DNA of 64,000 nucleotides from an uncultured Roseovarius sp. (GTDB lineage Bacteria; Pseudomonadota; Alphaproteobacteria; Rhodobacterales; Rhodobacteraceae). Positions 33,167-42,803 of the stretch are shown in pieces. The stretch spans positions 186,001 to 250,000 of the forward strand of contig CANNCP010000004.1 in the NCBI GenBank assembly GCA_947503145.1, read 5' to 3'. The notes under the pieces are model-generated. The model searched no databases, had not been told where the DNA came from, and saw only the letters and a list, made by a program, of their open reading frames with translations. Position 1 is the first letter of the stretch. Each line of letters begins with the position of its first letter. The translations under genes and the position numbers were made by a program.

Positions 33167-33526
33167 TTAGATCTTCAGTCCACCCTCACGTGCGGCATCG
33201 GCAACTGCCTTGACCCGCCCGTGAAAGAGGAAACCACCGCGGTCGAAATACGCCTCGCTTACGCCTGCCTTCTTGGCACGCTCCGCGATGGCGGTTCCGA
33301 TCTTGCCGGCCGCTTCGATGTTGTTCTTGCCGACCACGCCGAAATCCTTTTCGAGCGTCGAGGCCGACGCCAGGGTCACGCCCTGAACATCGTCGATCAG
33401 CTGAACGCTGATATTCTTGTTGCTGCGGTGAACGCTGAGGCGCACGCGCCCTGCATTGACCTTGCGAAGTTTGTTCCGAACGCGCAGGCGGCGTTTCTGG
33501 AACAGTTTTCTTTTGCTGTTTGCCAT
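33167..33526 (-). CDS. rplR: 50S ribosomal protein L18
   Basis: 5S-rRNA-binding protein of 119 residues, [60 protein letters not shown]. Full-length L18 with the conserved C-terminus [27 protein letters not shown]. It lies between rplF and rpsE in standard spc order. Confidence 0.97.
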   Translation of the reverse strand: MANSKRKLFQKRRLRVRNKLRKVNAGRVRLSVHRSNKNISVQLIDDVQGVTLASASTLEKDFGVVGKNNIEAAGKIGTAIAERAKKAGVSEAYFDRGGFLFHGRVKAVADAAREGGLKI

Positions 33527-33538
33527 CTTCTCGCGTCC

Positions 33539-34072
33539 TTACTTCTTCTTGCCTTCCTTCTGGAAGATATACTCGTTCTTGTAGCGGATGCCTTTGCCCT
33601 TGTAGGGCTCGGGCCGCCGCCATTCGCGGATATTGGCCGCGACTTGACCGACGAGCTGCTTGTCCGTGCCTTCAACGACCAGTTCGGTCTGCTTGGGCGC
33701 GGTGACAGTCACACCTTCCGGAACTTCAAAATCCACATCGTGGCTCAGACCCAGGTTCAGCTTCAGGATGTTGCCCTGCATCTGTGCCCGGTAACCGACG
33801 CCGCGGATTTCCAGCTCTTTCTTGAACGTTTCATTCGCCCCATGCACCATGTTCGCGACAACGGTGCGGGTCATGCCCCACTGCTGGCGCGCGCGCTTGG
33901 CCTTGCCGCGCGGGGTCACGGTGATCTGGCCATCTGCGATGGTCAGTGTCACGTCATCCGTGGCGGTGAAGGATTTCGTTGCCTTGGGGCCTTTGACCTC
34001 AAGCGTCTGGCCGCTGAGTGTTGCGGTGACGCCATCAGGCAGGGCCACAGGTTGTTTTCCGATACGAGACAT
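33539..34072 (-). CDS. rplF: 50S ribosomal protein L6
   Basis: Large-subunit protein near the factor-binding site, 177 residues, [35 protein letters not shown]. The C-terminal signature [24 protein letters not shown] is intact. Spacing to rpsH is 11 bp and to rplR 12 bp. Confidence 0.97.
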   Translation of the reverse strand: MSRIGKQPVALPDGVTATLSGQTLEVKGPKATKSFTATDDVTLTIADGQITVTPRGKAKRARQQWGMTRTVVANMVHGANETFKKELEIRGVGYRAQMQGNILKLNLGLSHDVDFEVPEGVTVTAPKQTELVVEGTDKQLVGQVAANIREWRRPEPYKGKGIRYKNEYIFQKEGKKK

Positions 34073-34083
34073 CTGAGCCCTCC

Positions 34084-34476
34084 CTAGAATACAGTGCAGA
34101 GCACTTCGCCGCCGACATTCTGGCTGCGTGCACTTGCGTCCGACATCACACCCTTGGAGGTGGAGACAATCGACACGCCCAGGCCCTGACGGACCGATGG
34201 GATGTCATCAACGCCCAGATAGACGCGACGTCCGGGCTTCGAAACCCGTTTCATCTCGCGAATAACCGGTGCGCCGTCAAAATATTTCAGGCTGATTTCG
34301 ATGGCCGGATGGCCGTCATCACCTGTGACCGCTTCATATCCGCGGATGTAACCCTCTTCCGCCAGAACATCGAGAACGCGCACGCGCATTTTCGAGGCGG
34401 GGGCCATCACCGTGGATTTGCCGCGCATCTGGCTGTTGCGGATGCGCGTGAGCATATCGCCGATAGGATCATTCAT
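34084..34476 (-). CDS. rpsH: 30S ribosomal protein S8
   Basis: 16S-rRNA-binding assembly protein of 130 residues, [38 protein letters not shown], ending in [33 protein letters not shown]. In Escherichia coli S8 is the autogenous repressor of the spc operon; whether that applies here is not visible. Confidence 0.97.
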   Translation of the reverse strand: MNDPIGDMLTRIRNSQMRGKSTVMAPASKMRVRVLDVLAEEGYIRGYEAVTGDDGHPAIEISLKYFDGAPVIREMKRVSKPGRRVYLGVDDIPSVRQGLGVSIVSTSKGVMSDASARSQNVGGEVLCTVF

Positions 34477-34488
34477 ATCAAATCTCCC

Positions 34489-34794
34489 TTACCAGCTGGA
34501 TTTCACGAGGCCGGGGGCCTGGCCGTTCTGGCCAAGTTCCCGCAGCGCGATCCGCGACACTTTGAGTTTGCGATAATAGGCGTGCGGACGACCCGTCAGT
34601 TGGCAGCGGTTGTGCAGCCGACTGGCAGAGCTGTTGCGCGGCAGTTCAGCCAGCTTCAGGGTCGCGCGGAAACGCTCCTCCATCGGCTTGCTCTGGTCGT
34701 TGATGATTACCTTGAGCGCGGCGCGTTTCGTGGCGTATTTATTCACCAGCTTCTGACGCTTCTTTTCGCGTTCGATCATTGCTTTTTTAGCCAT
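34489..34794 (-). CDS. rpsN: 30S ribosomal protein S14 (zinc-independent type)
   Basis: Small-subunit head protein of 101 residues, [34 protein letters not shown], ending [37 protein letters not shown]. It is the long form lacking the CxxC zinc motifs. Confidence 0.97.
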   Translation of the reverse strand: MAKKAMIEREKKRQKLVNKYATKRAALKVIINDQSKPMEERFRATLKLAELPRNSSASRLHNRCQLTGRPHAYYRKLKVSRIALRELGQNGQAPGLVKSSW

Positions 34795-34809
34795 AAGTCT
34801 CTCTCCCGC

Positions 34810-35373
34810 TCAGCTGTTGAAGGGCATGTTGAAAAGCTTCAACAGCGCCTTGGCTTCAGCGTCGGTTTGCGCCGTGGTGGCGATGATGATGTCCATGCCC
34901 CACATCTCGTCCACCTTGTCAAAATTGATCTCGGGGAAGATGATGTGCTCCTTGATACCGAAGGCATAGTTGCCACGGCCATCAAAGGATTTTCCAGAGA
35001 CACCACGGAAGTCGCGGATGCGTGGCATTGCCACGGTCACCAGACGGTCAATGAAATCATACATGCGATTGCCGCGCAGGGTGACCTTGGCCCCCAGCGG
35101 CATGTCTTCGCGGACGCGGAACCCGGCGATCGAGTTCTTGGCCTTGGTCACGACAGCGTGCTGGCCTGCGATCGTCGTCAGGTCTTCCTGCGCTGATCTG
35201 GCCTTCTTGCTGTCGCGCACGGCCTCGGAACCGCAGCCGATGTTCAGGACGATCTTGTCCAGACGCGGGATCTGCATGTCGTTCTTGTAGCCGAACTCTT
35301 CTTTCATCGCCGGTTTGATCGTCTCGCGATAAACTGTCCGCATACGCGGGGTGTAGGTAGCAGTGTCAAGCAT
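34810..35373 (-). CDS. rplE: 50S ribosomal protein L5
   Basis: 5S-rRNA-binding protein of 187 residues, with [34 protein letters not shown] and the C-terminal [45 protein letters not shown]. Its start overlaps the end of rplX by 8 bp, implying coupled translation. Confidence 0.97.
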   Translation of the reverse strand: MLDTATYTPRMRTVYRETIKPAMKEEFGYKNDMQIPRLDKIVLNIGCGSEAVRDSKKARSAQEDLTTIAGQHAVVTKAKNSIAGFRVREDMPLGAKVTLRGNRMYDFIDRLVTVAMPRIRDFRGVSGKSFDGRGNYAFGIKEHIIFPEINFDKVDEMWGMDIIIATTAQTDAEAKALLKLFNMPFNS

Positions 35374-35677
35374 CGATCACGTCCCCCGTGGTCTTGGCTA
35401 CGCGCACTTTCTTGCCGTCTTCGATCTTGAAGCCGACACGGGTGGGTTTGCCGTTCTTGTCGAGATAGGCCAGATTGCTCAGTTCGATCGGCATCGCCTT
35501 GGGGATGCGGCCGCCCTGAGTGGTCTGGCTCTGACGGGTGGCGCGGATCGCCATGTTCACACCGTCAACGACGGCCTTGCCGGCCTTGGGGTCCACAGAA
35601 GAAATCGTACCTTCCTTGCCCTTGTCCTTGCCGGCCAGAACGACAACCTTGTCGCCCTTTTTCAACTTGGCAGCCAT
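35366..35677 (-). CDS. rplX: 50S ribosomal protein L24
   Basis: Assembly-initiator protein of 103 residues with the KOW motif at the N-terminus ([56 protein letters not shown]). It is separated from rplN by 1 bp and overlaps rplE. Confidence 0.97.
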   Translation of the reverse strand: MAAKLKKGDKVVVLAGKDKGKEGTISSVDPKAGKAVVDGVNMAIRATRQSQTTQGGRIPKAMPIELSNLAYLDKNGKPTRVGFKIEDGKKVRVAKTTGDVIDA

Positions 35678-35678
35678 A

Positions 35679-36047
35679 TCACAGCACCTCCGGGGCGAGC
35701 GAAATGATTTTCATGAAGTTCTTGGCGCGCAGCTCGCGTACCACCGGGCCAAAAATCCGCGTGCCGACCGGTTCACCTGAGTTGCTCAGGATCACGGCCG
35801 CGTTGCGGTCAAAGCGAATGGCGGTGCCGTCTTCGCGACGGATTTCCTTGGCGGTGCGTACGACGACGGCCTTGCGGACGTCGCCCTTTTTCACGCGGCC
35901 ACGCGGGATGGCTTCCTTGACCGAGACGACAATGATGTCGCCGACGGACGCATATCTGCGCTTGGAACCACCCAGGACCTTGATGCACTGAACACGGCGG
36001 GCGCCGCTATTGTCAGCAACATCCAGATTGGTCTGCATCTGGATCAT
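35679..36047 (-). CDS. rplN: 50S ribosomal protein L14
   Basis: Subunit-interface protein of 122 residues, [57 protein letters not shown]. Full length. The 158-bp gap upstream to rpsQ is longer than usual and contains no recognisable gene. Confidence 0.97.
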   Translation of the reverse strand: MIQMQTNLDVADNSGARRVQCIKVLGGSKRRYASVGDIIVVSVKEAIPRGRVKKGDVRKAVVVRTAKEIRREDGTAIRFDRNAAVILSNSGEPVGTRIFGPVVRELRAKNFMKIISLAPEVL

Positions 36048-36205
36048 ATGGTTTCTCCCGACCTATGGGGGGCTCTGCTTGGCCTTCTCCCCAGGGTTTC
36101 GTTTAATCTGGAACGTGATGTCCGTCTGAAAGGCACCTCGTCAAGCCCGGGCGGGCATCCTTCGCGTCGCAAAGAAAGCCCGTAAGGGATTGATGAGCGG
36201 CGCGA

Positions 36206-36436
36206 TCAGGCTTCCAGCACCTCCCAGCGTTTCGTCTTGGATCGTGGCGCGCATTCGATGATGCGGACCTTGTCGCCCACCTTATAGGTGTTCTTCTCGT
36301 CGTGGGCACGGTACTTCTTGGACTTCCGGATCGTCTTTTGCAGAACCGGGTGCTTGAAACGGCGCTCGACCGAAACCGAGATCGTCTGGGCGTTGGCGTC
36401 GCTGGTCACGGTGCCGGTCAGAATACGTTTGGGCAT
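36206..36436 (-). CDS. rpsQ: 30S ribosomal protein S17
   Basis: 16S-rRNA-binding OB-fold protein of 76 residues, [64 protein letters not shown]. It lies 12 bp after rpmC. Confidence 0.97.
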   Translation of the reverse strand: MPKRILTGTVTSDANAQTISVSVERRFKHPVLQKTIRKSKKYRAHDEKNTYKVGDKVRIIECAPRSKTKRWEVLEA

Positions 36437-36448
36437 CTTGTCGGCTCC

Positions 36449-36655
36449 TTATTCAGCGGTAGCTGCGGCAGCAGCTTTTTGGTTGAGGATGGTCAGCACG
36501 CGGGCCGCATTGCGGCGCGCGACACGCATCTGCGCTGAATTTTCCAGCTGGCCCGTGGCCGCCTGGAAGCGCAGGTTGAATTGTTCTTTCTTGAGACTGG
36601 CCAGCGCTTCGCGCAGCTGGTCGGGTGTCTTGTCACGCAGTTCGTTGGCATCCAT
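36449..36655 (-). CDS. rpmC: 50S ribosomal protein L29
   Basis: Exit-tunnel protein of 68 residues, [60 protein letters not shown]. It is the first gene of its transcript here because the oxygenase-like gene and a terminator separate it from rplP. It must therefore have its own promoter in 36656-36850, although no clear -35/-10 pair could be picked. Confidence 0.96.
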   Translation of the reverse strand: MDANELRDKTPDQLREALASLKKEQFNLRFQAATGQLENSAQMRVARRNAARVLTILNQKAAAAATAE

Positions 36656-36850
36656 CGCCTTGTCCTTTCAACATCACTGGCAGGCCCCTATGCATCGTTG
36701 CGTCGGGTCACCGTGATTCCAGTGGAGTCCATGATGAGCGTGCCCAATACCGCCCCCGCCCCTGTAACGCAACCCCTTCCGGCGCGGATAGCGCGGAATA
36801 CTGCGCGCTATCCTCTCGCACTTGGCTCAGACCTGCGCTATCACGCGGAC

Positions 36851-37471
36851 ATGGCACATATCAAACCCCTCTTCATCACCCCGCTCTACCGCGCAGCGCT
36901 GTCTGATTTCGGCGATGGCGTGGACATATCCGAACTTGCCAGATCCTGCTGGTCCATCGCCGAGGATGATGAGGCGGGCCAAGGCTGGTGCGAGGAAAAC
37001 GGCTATCCCGGATACACCTCCTATGCATCCCTCACGGACCTGCCCTGGCGGTTCCCGATCTTTGCCGATGTGGTCAGCGCGCTTGATGCCCATGTCGCGG
37101 CTTTTGCCGAACATCTCGCCTTCGATCTCGAAGACAAGCCGCTCAAGCTTCAGGATATCTGGATCAACATCCTGCCCGAGGGCGGCACGCACGCCTCGCA
37201 TATCCACCCCCATTCGATGATTTCCGGCACCACCTATGTAGCCATGCCCGAAGGCACCTCAGCGCTGAAACTCGAAGATCCCCGATCGTCACGCATGATG
37301 GCCGCGCCAACCCGGTGCCGGGACGCCCCCGAAGAACTGCGCCAGTTCGTCTATGTGGCCCCCGATGTAGGCGATGTGCTGCTGTGGGAAAGCTGGCTGC
37401 GCCACGAAGTGCCGGTGAACATGAGCGAGGATGACCGGATTTCGGTCTCGTTCAACTACGATTGGGGATAG
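36851..37471 (+). CDS. 2OG-Fe(II)-oxygenase-like protein (TIGR02466-type)
   Basis: The 206-residue protein begins MAHIKPLFITPLYRAALSDFGDG. The double-stranded beta-helix signature is visible: LKLQDIWINILPEGGTHASHIHPHSMISGTTYV (candidate iron ligands within His117/His119/His121), VAPDVGDVLLWESWLRHEVPVN (distal His185), then RISVSFNYDW (Arg197, candidate 2-oxoglutarate anchor). This matches the uncharacterised TIGR02466 family of putative oxygenases. The track start 90 codons upstream is rejected because it overlaps rpmC. It lies on the plus strand between rplP and rpmC, in the middle of the ribosomal block. The substrate is unknown; a ribosome-associated target is speculative. Confidence 0.78.
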   Translation: MAHIKPLFITPLYRAALSDFGDGVDISELARSCWSIAEDDEAGQGWCEENGYPGYTSYASLTDLPWRFPIFADVVSALDAHVAAFAEHLAFDLEDKPLKLQDIWINILPEGGTHASHIHPHSMISGTTYVAMPEGTSALKLEDPRSSRMMAAPTRCRDAPEELRQFVYVAPDVGDVLLWESWLRHEVPVNMSEDDRISVSFNYDWG

Positions 37472-37859
37472 CGGATCGCGCCCTCCCTCGGATGGGCGTT
37501 CGGAACATCCGTTGGGTCCACTTTATCGCACAGCTTATAACCTAACTGCATTTCTCAGATAACATCGCAAATACGCCCTCCCAAGGGGAGGGAGGGCGTG
37601 ACCCGGCGGGCTACGCCCTTGATTCCGGATTGGGCAGATCAATGGCGTAGGACCAAATGCAAAACACCTGGTCCGCCTAAAAAGAAGAATGCCAAAATCA
37701 GAGTGAATAGTAAGAACGCTCCCAAACCCTAGCCGCACATGCCAAACAACCTGAGCTCTGATTGTTCAATCAAGTGGATCAGCATCATAAAACGATTCTT
37801 CTTTATAGGAGAGTTATCGCGAACAGGTGTGGTTACAGCCCCCCCCCCTCCAACGAAAA
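37472..37859. other. Intergenic region downstream of the oxygenase-like gene
   Basis: About 390 bp without a convincing gene. It contains a GGGAGGGAGGG stretch, an AT-richer segment (about 37660-37820) and a run of ten C (37839-37848). Small track ORFs here have no ribosome-binding site or family resemblance. Convergent transcription from the oxygenase gene and from the rplB-rplP operon ends in or near this segment. Confidence 0.5.
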
Positions 37860-37885
37860 ACCCCCGCCGATATCTCGGCGGGGGT
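37860..37885 (-). terminator. Rho-independent terminator of the rplB-rplP operon
   Basis: The stem ACCCCCGCCGA/TCGGCGGGGGT has a four-base loop and is flanked by AAAA on one side and TTT on the other, so on the minus strand it ends in TTTTT. It lies about 85 bp after rplP and could work in both directions. It separates rplP from rpmC at the transcript level. Confidence 0.88.
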
Positions 37886-37943
37886 TTCATGATCTTTACC
37901 GGAGTGCGCTCGCAATTGGCCTAGCCAATCGCTTTCCCGCACA

Positions 37944-37967
37944 CGTCATTCGCAAGGGCGAATGACG
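37944..37967. repeat. Perfect hairpin directly after rplP
   Basis: CGTCATTCGC/GCGAATGACG is a perfect 10-bp stem with a four-base loop starting one base after the rplP stop codon. It lacks a U-run, so it is probably a 3'-end-protecting structure ahead of the real terminator. Confidence 0.65.
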
Positions 37968-37968
37968 T

Positions 37969-38382
37969 TTACCAGTCCTCGCGCTGAACGACGCGTGTCT
38001 TGATCGGCAGCTTCATCGCCGCAAGGCGCAGGGCCTCCACGGCAACGGCTTCGGTCACGCCGTCCAGTTCGAACATCACCCGACCGGGCTTGACCTTGCA
38101 GGCCCAGAAATCGACCGAACCCTTACCCTTGCCCATCCGGACTTCGGTAGGCTTGGACGAGACCGGCACATCCGGAAAGATGCGGATCCAGACACGGCCC
38201 TGACGTTTCATGTGGCGGGTCATCGCGCGGCGGGCTGCCTCGATCTGACGCGCTGTCACACGCTCTGGTTCCGTCGCCTTCAGCCCGAACGAGCCAAAGT
38301 TCAGGTCGGAGCCGCCCTTGGCCTCGCCCTTGATCCGGCCCTTGAACTGCTTGCGGAATTTAGTGCGCTTTGGTTGCAGCAT
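37969..38382 (-). CDS. rplP: 50S ribosomal protein L16
   Basis: tRNA-site protein of 137 residues, [24 protein letters not shown]. The conserved loop [29 protein letters not shown] contains Arg82, the equivalent of the Escherichia coli L16 arginine that is hydroxylated by the 2OG oxygenase YcfD/RoxA. It is the last gene of its transcript. Confidence 0.97.
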   Translation of the reverse strand: MLQPKRTKFRKQFKGRIKGEAKGGSDLNFGSFGLKATEPERVTARQIEAARRAMTRHMKRQGRVWIRIFPDVPVSSKPTEVRMGKGKGSVDFWACKVKPGRVMFELDGVTEAVAVEALRLAAMKLPIKTRVVQREDW

Positions 38383-38394
38383 ATCCTATCCTCC

Positions 38395-39102
38395 TTAGCG
38401 ACGGCCGCCGGCGCCGCGCGGCGCTGGACCATCCTGAAGTTCCTGGGCCTTGCGATCACGTGCACCTGGATCGTGCTCCATGATCTCGCCCTTGAAGATC
38501 CAGACCTTGATGCCGATGATGCCATAGGCAGTCACGGCTTCGATATGGGCGTAATCAATGTCCGCACGCAGGGTATGCAGGGGCACGCGGCCCTCGCGAT
38601 ACCATTCGGTCCGGGCGATCTCGGCACCGCCAAGGCGGCCCGCGACGTTGACCCGGATACCCAGGCCCCCCATGCGCATGGCGTTTTGCACGGCACGTTT
38701 CATTGCCCGGCGAAAGCTGACCCGACGCTCCAGCTGCTGGGCGATGCTTTCCCCCACCAGCGCCGCGTCAAGCTCGGGCTTGCGCACTTCGACGACGTTC
38801 AGATGCAGCTCGGACGCGGTCATGTCGGCCAGCTTGCGGCGCAGCGTCTCGATATCCGCGCCTTTCTTGCCGATGATCACGCCGGGACGTGCGGTGTGGA
38901 TCGTCACGCGGCACTTCTTGTGCGGCCGCTCGATGATCACACGGCTGATGCCCGCCTGCTTGCACTCGGTCTTGATGAAATCGCGCATTGCGATGTCTTC
39001 CAGCAGCAGATTGCCGTAATCCTTGGTATCTGCATACCAACGGCTGTCCCATGTGCGGTTGATCTGAAGGCGCATGCCAATCGGATTGACTTTATTTCCC
39101 AT
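38395..39102 (-). CDS. rpsC: 30S ribosomal protein S3
   Basis: mRNA-entry protein of 235 residues with the KH domain ([30 protein letters not shown]) and the C-terminal [59 protein letters not shown]. Its start shares one base with the end of rplV. Confidence 0.97.
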   Translation of the reverse strand: MGNKVNPIGMRLQINRTWDSRWYADTKDYGNLLLEDIAMRDFIKTECKQAGISRVIIERPHKKCRVTIHTARPGVIIGKKGADIETLRRKLADMTASELHLNVVEVRKPELDAALVGESIAQQLERRVSFRRAMKRAVQNAMRMGGLGIRVNVAGRLGGAEIARTEWYREGRVPLHTLRADIDYAHIEAVTAYGIIGIKVWIFKGEIMEHDPGARDRKAQELQDGPAPRGAGGRR

Positions 39103-39482
39103 CAGGCTTGCTCCTCAACTTCGCGAACTTTGATCGTCAGTTCCGAGAACGGCTTGCGCAACGCGCCGAACCGGCCCCGGGCACGCGGGCGACCGCGCTT
39201 CATGACGAGGTTCTTGCCGACATAGGCCTCTGCGACCACCAGCTCGTCAACATCCAGGTTATGGTTGTTTTCGGCATTGGCGATGGCCGATTGCAGGCAT
39301 TTGCGCACATCTTCGGCGATCCGCTTCTTCGAGAAAGCCAGATCGTTCAGCGCTTTGTCCACTTTCTTGCCACGGATGAGCGCGGCCAGAAGATTCAGCT
39401 TTTGCGGGCTGGTGCGAAGCATGCGCAGTTTTGCCATTGCTTCGTTGTCGGCCACGCGGCGGGGGTTCTTTTCCTTGCCCAT
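39102..39482 (-). CDS. rplV: 50S ribosomal protein L22
   Basis: Exit-tunnel protein of 126 residues, with [58 protein letters not shown] and the tunnel loop [28 protein letters not shown]. It has a slightly extended N-terminus ([15 protein letters not shown]). Confidence 0.97.
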   Translation of the reverse strand: MGKEKNPRRVADNEAMAKLRMLRTSPQKLNLLAALIRGKKVDKALNDLAFSKKRIAEDVRKCLQSAIANAENNHNLDVDELVVAEAYVGKNLVMKRGRPRARGRFGALRKPFSELTIKVREVEEQA

Positions 39483-39485
39483 GAC

Positions 39486-39764
39486 TTATTTCCGCTTCGC
39501 TTTTTTGTCGGCGGCATGACCTGTGTAGGTCCGGGTCGGCGAATACTCACCGAACTTCTGACCGATCATGTCTTCGCTGACGTTGACAGGGATATGTTTC
39601 CGACCGTTGTAGACGCCAAACGTCAGGCCCACGAACTGGGGCAGGATCGTCGAACGGCGCGACCATATCTTGATGACTTCATTACGACCGCCCTCACGCG
39701 ATGCTTCGGCTTTCTTAAGCACGTAGGCATCGACAAAGGGGCCTTTCCATACAGAACGCGACAT
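39486..39764 (-). CDS. rpsS: 30S ribosomal protein S19
   Basis: Small-subunit head protein of 92 residues, [60 protein letters not shown]. Spacing is 2 bp from rplB and 3 bp to rplV. Confidence 0.97.
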   Translation of the reverse strand: MSRSVWKGPFVDAYVLKKAEASREGGRNEVIKIWSRRSTILPQFVGLTFGVYNGRKHIPVNVSEDMIGQKFGEYSPTRTYTGHAADKKAKRK

Positions 39765-39766
39765 GT

Positions 39767-40609
39767 TTACCGGCCCTTTTTCTTGGCGTGACGCGAGCGG
39801 ATGATCAGCTTCTGCGACGCCTTGTTCTTGTTGCGGGTGCGGGCACCCTTGGTCGGCTTGCCCCAGGGCGTGACCGGGTGACGACCACCCGAGGTCCGAC
39901 CCTCACCACCACCATGAGGGTGATCGACCGGGTTCATGACCACACCGCGGACAGAAGGACGAATGCCCTTGTGACGCATGCGGCCAGCCTTGCCGTAGTT
40001 CTGGTTGGAGTTGTCGGGGTTCGAGACCGCACCAACCGTCGCCTTGCATTCCTGGCGGACCAGGCGCAATTCGCCGCTGCTGATACGCACCTGCGCGTAG
40101 CCACCATCACGACCGACAAACTGGCCGTAGGTTCCGGCTGCGCGGGCGATCTGCCCACCCTTGCCCGGCTTCAGCTCGATATTGTGGACGATTGTGCCGA
40201 TCGGCATGCCCGAGAACGGCATGCAGTTGCCCGGCTTGATGTCGACCTTGTCGCCGGCGACGATCTTATCGCCGATGGCCAGACGCTGCGGCGCCAGGAT
40301 ATACGCCTGCTCACCGTCCTCATACTTGACGAGCGCGATAAAGGCGGTCCGGTTGGGGTCATATTCAATCCGCTCGACCGTGGCCGCGACATCGAATTTG
40401 TTCCGTTTGAAATCAACGATACGGTAGAGGCGTTTCGCCCCGCCACCGCGCCTGCGTGATGTGATACGTCCGGTGTTGTTCCGGCCGCCCGATTTCGACA
40501 GACCCTCGGTGAGGGCCTTGACGGGGCGTCCTTTGTACAGCTCCGAACGGTCGATCAGCACCAGCCCGCGCTGGCCCGGCGTCGTTGGCTTATACGACTT
40601 GAGTGCCAT
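39767..40609 (-). CDS. rplB: 50S ribosomal protein L2
   Basis: Peptidyl-transferase-centre protein of 280 residues, [33 protein letters not shown], with the signature [37 protein letters not shown]. It heads its own transcript here, since rsgA and a GNAT gene separate it from rplW. Confidence 0.97.
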   Translation of the reverse strand: MALKSYKPTTPGQRGLVLIDRSELYKGRPVKALTEGLSKSGGRNNTGRITSRRRGGGAKRLYRIVDFKRNKFDVAATVERIEYDPNRTAFIALVKYEDGEQAYILAPQRLAIGDKIVAGDKVDIKPGNCMPFSGMPIGTIVHNIELKPGKGGQIARAAGTYGQFVGRDGGYAQVRISSGELRLVRQECKATVGAVSNPDNSNQNYGKAGRMRHKGIRPSVRGVVMNPVDHPHGGGEGRTSGGRHPVTPWGKPTKGARTRNKNKASQKLIIRSRHAKKKGR

Positions 40610-40634
40610 GCTTTCTGTCTTCCGTTTAGCAAAC

Positions 40635-40655
40635 GCCCCGGGTTTGATCCGGGGC
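40635..40655. repeat. CCCCGG-type intergenic hairpin upstream of rplB
   Basis: GCCCCGG/CCGGGGC is a 7-bp stem with a seven-base loop. It lies 26 bp upstream of the rplB start, in the leader, and is part of the recurrent CCCCGG..CCGGGG family. Confidence 0.55.
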
Positions 40656-40771
40656 TATGTAGGATGGATTCGAAACCCACCATGTTTATAGGCCCCCGTA
40701 GGTGCCCGGCTAATACGTTCATACGAACGAAAACGAAGCCCCGGACGAATCCGAGGCCACGCAGATAGGTT

Positions 40772-40800
40772 CTGTTAGGGGAGACAGCAGGCAGGGTCAA
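40772..40800 (-). promoter_or_regulatory. Candidate promoter of the rplB operon
   Basis: On the minus strand TTGACC (5/6 to -35), a 17-bp spacer and TAACAG (3/6 to -10) lie about 165 bp upstream of rplB. Spacing is ideal and the -35 is strong, but the -10 is weak. Confidence 0.5.
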
Positions 40801-40991
40801 GCACTTGCAGCGATTATCCCACGCGGTTGCCCTGCCCCGGCCAAAGTCCACGCTCAAGCCGGGCGCAGGTTGTGGTCGCGGCAAGGCCAGCAAAGCGGAC
40901 TCTTCTGCCGTTCACCTTAACCAAGCGAATGTCTCCTATGGTGAAGGTCGATTGTGGAGGGCACTGACTAACAATGCCTTCCACTTGACCG

Positions 40992-41420
40992 TTACGAAGC
41001 TGGCATGGCCATCTTGAATGTTTCATCGCCAGTGACATCAAATGTGCCCTCACCAATCACCTCAAATCCATACCGATTGTAAAACGGAAGACCGATCTTG
41101 TTGTCCTTGAACACTTCGACCGTGAGCGGTCCTTTCAAGGAAACAACATGATCGACCATTTGGCGTCCCATGCCCTTGCCCTGCTGGGCAGGATCAAGGA
41201 ATAAACCGCCGATATCGGTGTCGATCATAGCGATGAATCCAATAGGGGTACCATCATCTTCCAATACCCATGTCTCTGCATTTGGTAGATACATATTGCG
41301 TATGTCTTTGCGCACTTGGTCTCTAACTTCAGGCGCTAAAAATGGATGCGCAAGCGCCTCTGCCTTATCCCAGATTGCTATCAGGGCATCGGTGTCTTCT
41401 GTTTTGTATTTACGGATCAT
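40992..41420 (-). CDS. GNAT-family N-acetyltransferase
   Basis: Predicted acetyl-CoA-dependent acetyltransferase of 142 residues. MIRKYKTEDTDALIAIWDKAEALAHPFLAPEVRDQVRKDIRNMYL is followed by IGFIAMIDTDIGGLFLDPAQQGKGMGRQMVDHV, the acetyl-CoA-binding motif A, and the C-terminal FKDNKIGLPFYNRYGFEVIGEGTFDVTG. It resembles the YjaB/YhhY-type small GNATs. The start overlaps the rsgA stop (ATGA), so the two are co-translated. The acceptor is unknown. Base composition is lower in GC than in the flanking ribosomal genes, suggesting later acquisition. Confidence 0.88.
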   Translation of the reverse strand: MIRKYKTEDTDALIAIWDKAEALAHPFLAPEVRDQVRKDIRNMYLPNAETWVLEDDGTPIGFIAMIDTDIGGLFLDPAQQGKGMGRQMVDHVVSLKGPLTVEVFKDNKIGLPFYNRYGFEVIGEGTFDVTGDETFKMAMPAS

Positions 41421-42502
41421 CTTTTTGGCTTTCTGTTTTTCTGTTGAATCGTGTTGATCATTTTTTGAAAGGATTTATCTGCCGATTTACGTTCGGCCAG
41501 AGAAGAAGAATTGAAACGCTCCTCCGTGACTAATTTGTTCCACCGAGCAAGTCTGGACGGATCAATGTCCCCGAACTCCAACGCTCTTCGAATGGCGCAA
41601 CCGGGTTCGGTCTCGTGCTTGCAATCGCTGAAACGACATTGGCCCGCTAGTACGACCATATCTGCAAACACGTCGGCAATTCCGGTCTCAACATCTGTAA
41701 GCTGTAGTTCCCGCATTCCGGGAGTGTCCAACACCGCGCAGCCATCGGGTGTGAAGTGCAGTTGCCGCCGCGTCGTCGTGTGGCGACCTTTGCTGTCTTC
41801 TTCACGTGTAGTAGCCGTTTCAGCGACCCCCTCCAGAAACAGGGCATTGACCAGCGTAGATTTCCCAACGCCAGACGATCCCATAAACGCAACAGTTTGC
41901 CCTGGCTTACACCAAGGTGCGAGCTTGGCAATCGGCTCGTCGCTCAAGGCATTAAGCACTTCCACAAGAACACAGTTCGAAATTGCGCTTGCCTCATTCA
42001 CGTAGGATTCTGGCTCATCACAAAGATCAACCTTAGTGAGCAAGATGACAGGCGTTACTTCCGCCTCAAATGCCAAGGCAACATAGCGCTCAAGCCGCGC
42101 AATGTTGAAATCTCTGTTGCACGAAGACACTATAAAAACCGTGTCCACGTTCGCAGCTATCAATTGCCTCTTGCGGTCTGAACCGGGCGCACGGCGTTCA
42201 AACACGCTCCTGCGTTGCAGAACCTTGCTACTGGATGGATGATGCCGATCATAAAGCAGCCAATCACCCACCGTCGCGTCAGACTTCGGTGGGATAACCG
42301 TATCAAGACTGTCACCCAGTACGTGCAGGCCTGTCCTGTGGACTTCAACCACTCGGACAGGCGATGCATCAGCAGTGTCGTCAATCTTGGTTTGTTGGCT
42401 AAAGAAAGGCTTCCAGCCGAGTTTTTCCAATGGCGAGCGTTCGCGTTTTGGAATTTTGCCAGCACCCGAAGGCGGCAAAAATTGGGAATAGTCCCGTGTC
42501 AT
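41417..42502 (-). CDS. rsgA: Ribosome small-subunit-dependent GTPase A
   Basis: Circularly permuted GTPase that helps late 30S maturation. The 361-residue protein has an N-terminal OB-fold region, then the motifs in permuted order: G4 TKVD, G1 GSSGVGKSTLVNAL, G3 DTPGMRELQ, and a C-terminal zinc finger (CRFSDCKHETEPGCAIRRAL). The ATG at 42502 (MTRDYSQFLPPSG) is preferred to an upstream GTG. It lies between rplW and rplB and is coupled to the GNAT gene. It is the only ribosome-biogenesis factor inserted in the block; codon use and GC are more AT-rich than in the neighbours. Confidence 0.92.
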   Translation of the reverse strand: MTRDYSQFLPPSGAGKIPKRERSPLEKLGWKPFFSQQTKIDDTADASPVRVVEVHRTGLHVLGDSLDTVIPPKSDATVGDWLLYDRHHPSSSKVLQRRSVFERRAPGSDRKRQLIAANVDTVFIVSSCNRDFNIARLERYVALAFEAEVTPVILLTKVDLCDEPESYVNEASAISNCVLVEVLNALSDEPIAKLAPWCKPGQTVAFMGSSGVGKSTLVNALFLEGVAETATTREEDSKGRHTTTRRQLHFTPDGCAVLDTPGMRELQLTDVETGIADVFADMVVLAGQCRFSDCKHETEPGCAIRRALEFGDIDPSRLARWNKLVTEERFNSSSLAERKSADKSFQKMINTIQQKNRKPKR

Positions 42503-42803
42503 TGTTGTGAACTTTCGTGTTCGGGGCACGGATCAAGGCCGCGCCATAATGTGTAGAAAAACTAGGTCGCAAAAAACCATTCGCCGACGACAAAAACGCG
42601 GCGTTTGCTTGGTTTGAATTTGCACCGGGAGGACGCTTTGCCTCCCCACATTATCGGGACATAAAATCTCCAAGAACACGCGATTTAGGTAACTTAGGAC
42701 GGTAGATTTTGCAAGCAATCCAGTCAAGCAAAAAGGTATAAGCAGACAGCCTTGCACGCCGCAGCATTGAGTAATGAGGGCTCTTTGCTGCCATTCACAA
42801 AAA
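42503..42803. other. Region between rsgA and the rplW terminator
   Basis: About 300 bp upstream of rsgA, more AT-rich than the flanks. It presumably holds the rsgA promoter; a clear -35/-10 pair was not identified. The minus-strand ORF at 42533-42757 shows no family resemblance. Confidence 0.4.

Larger units (their letters stand above)
40610..40991. other. Upstream region of rplB
   Basis: 382 bp between the GNAT gene and rplB. It contains a CCCCGG-type hairpin (40635-40655), a small CGTTC..GAACG dyad near 40718 and a plausible minus-strand promoter (40772-40800). The minus-strand ORF at 40814-41056 has no recognisable family or ribosome-binding site. Confidence 0.5.

Noticed and set aside
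36851-37471. Calling the oxygenase-like gene an orthologue of YcfD/RoxA
   Set aside because: YcfD belongs to the JmjC/cupin group and is about twice as long; only the neighbourhood suggests a ribosomal substrate, so it is kept as a hypothesis.
37739-37965. Two small plus-strand ORFs downstream of the oxygenase gene
   Set aside because: They run through the poly-C tract and the rplP terminator, have no ribosome-binding site and resemble no family.
40814-41056. 80-residue minus-strand ORF upstream of rplB
   Set aside because: It overlaps the GNAT 3' end and the candidate rplB promoter, and no family or ribosome-binding site was seen.
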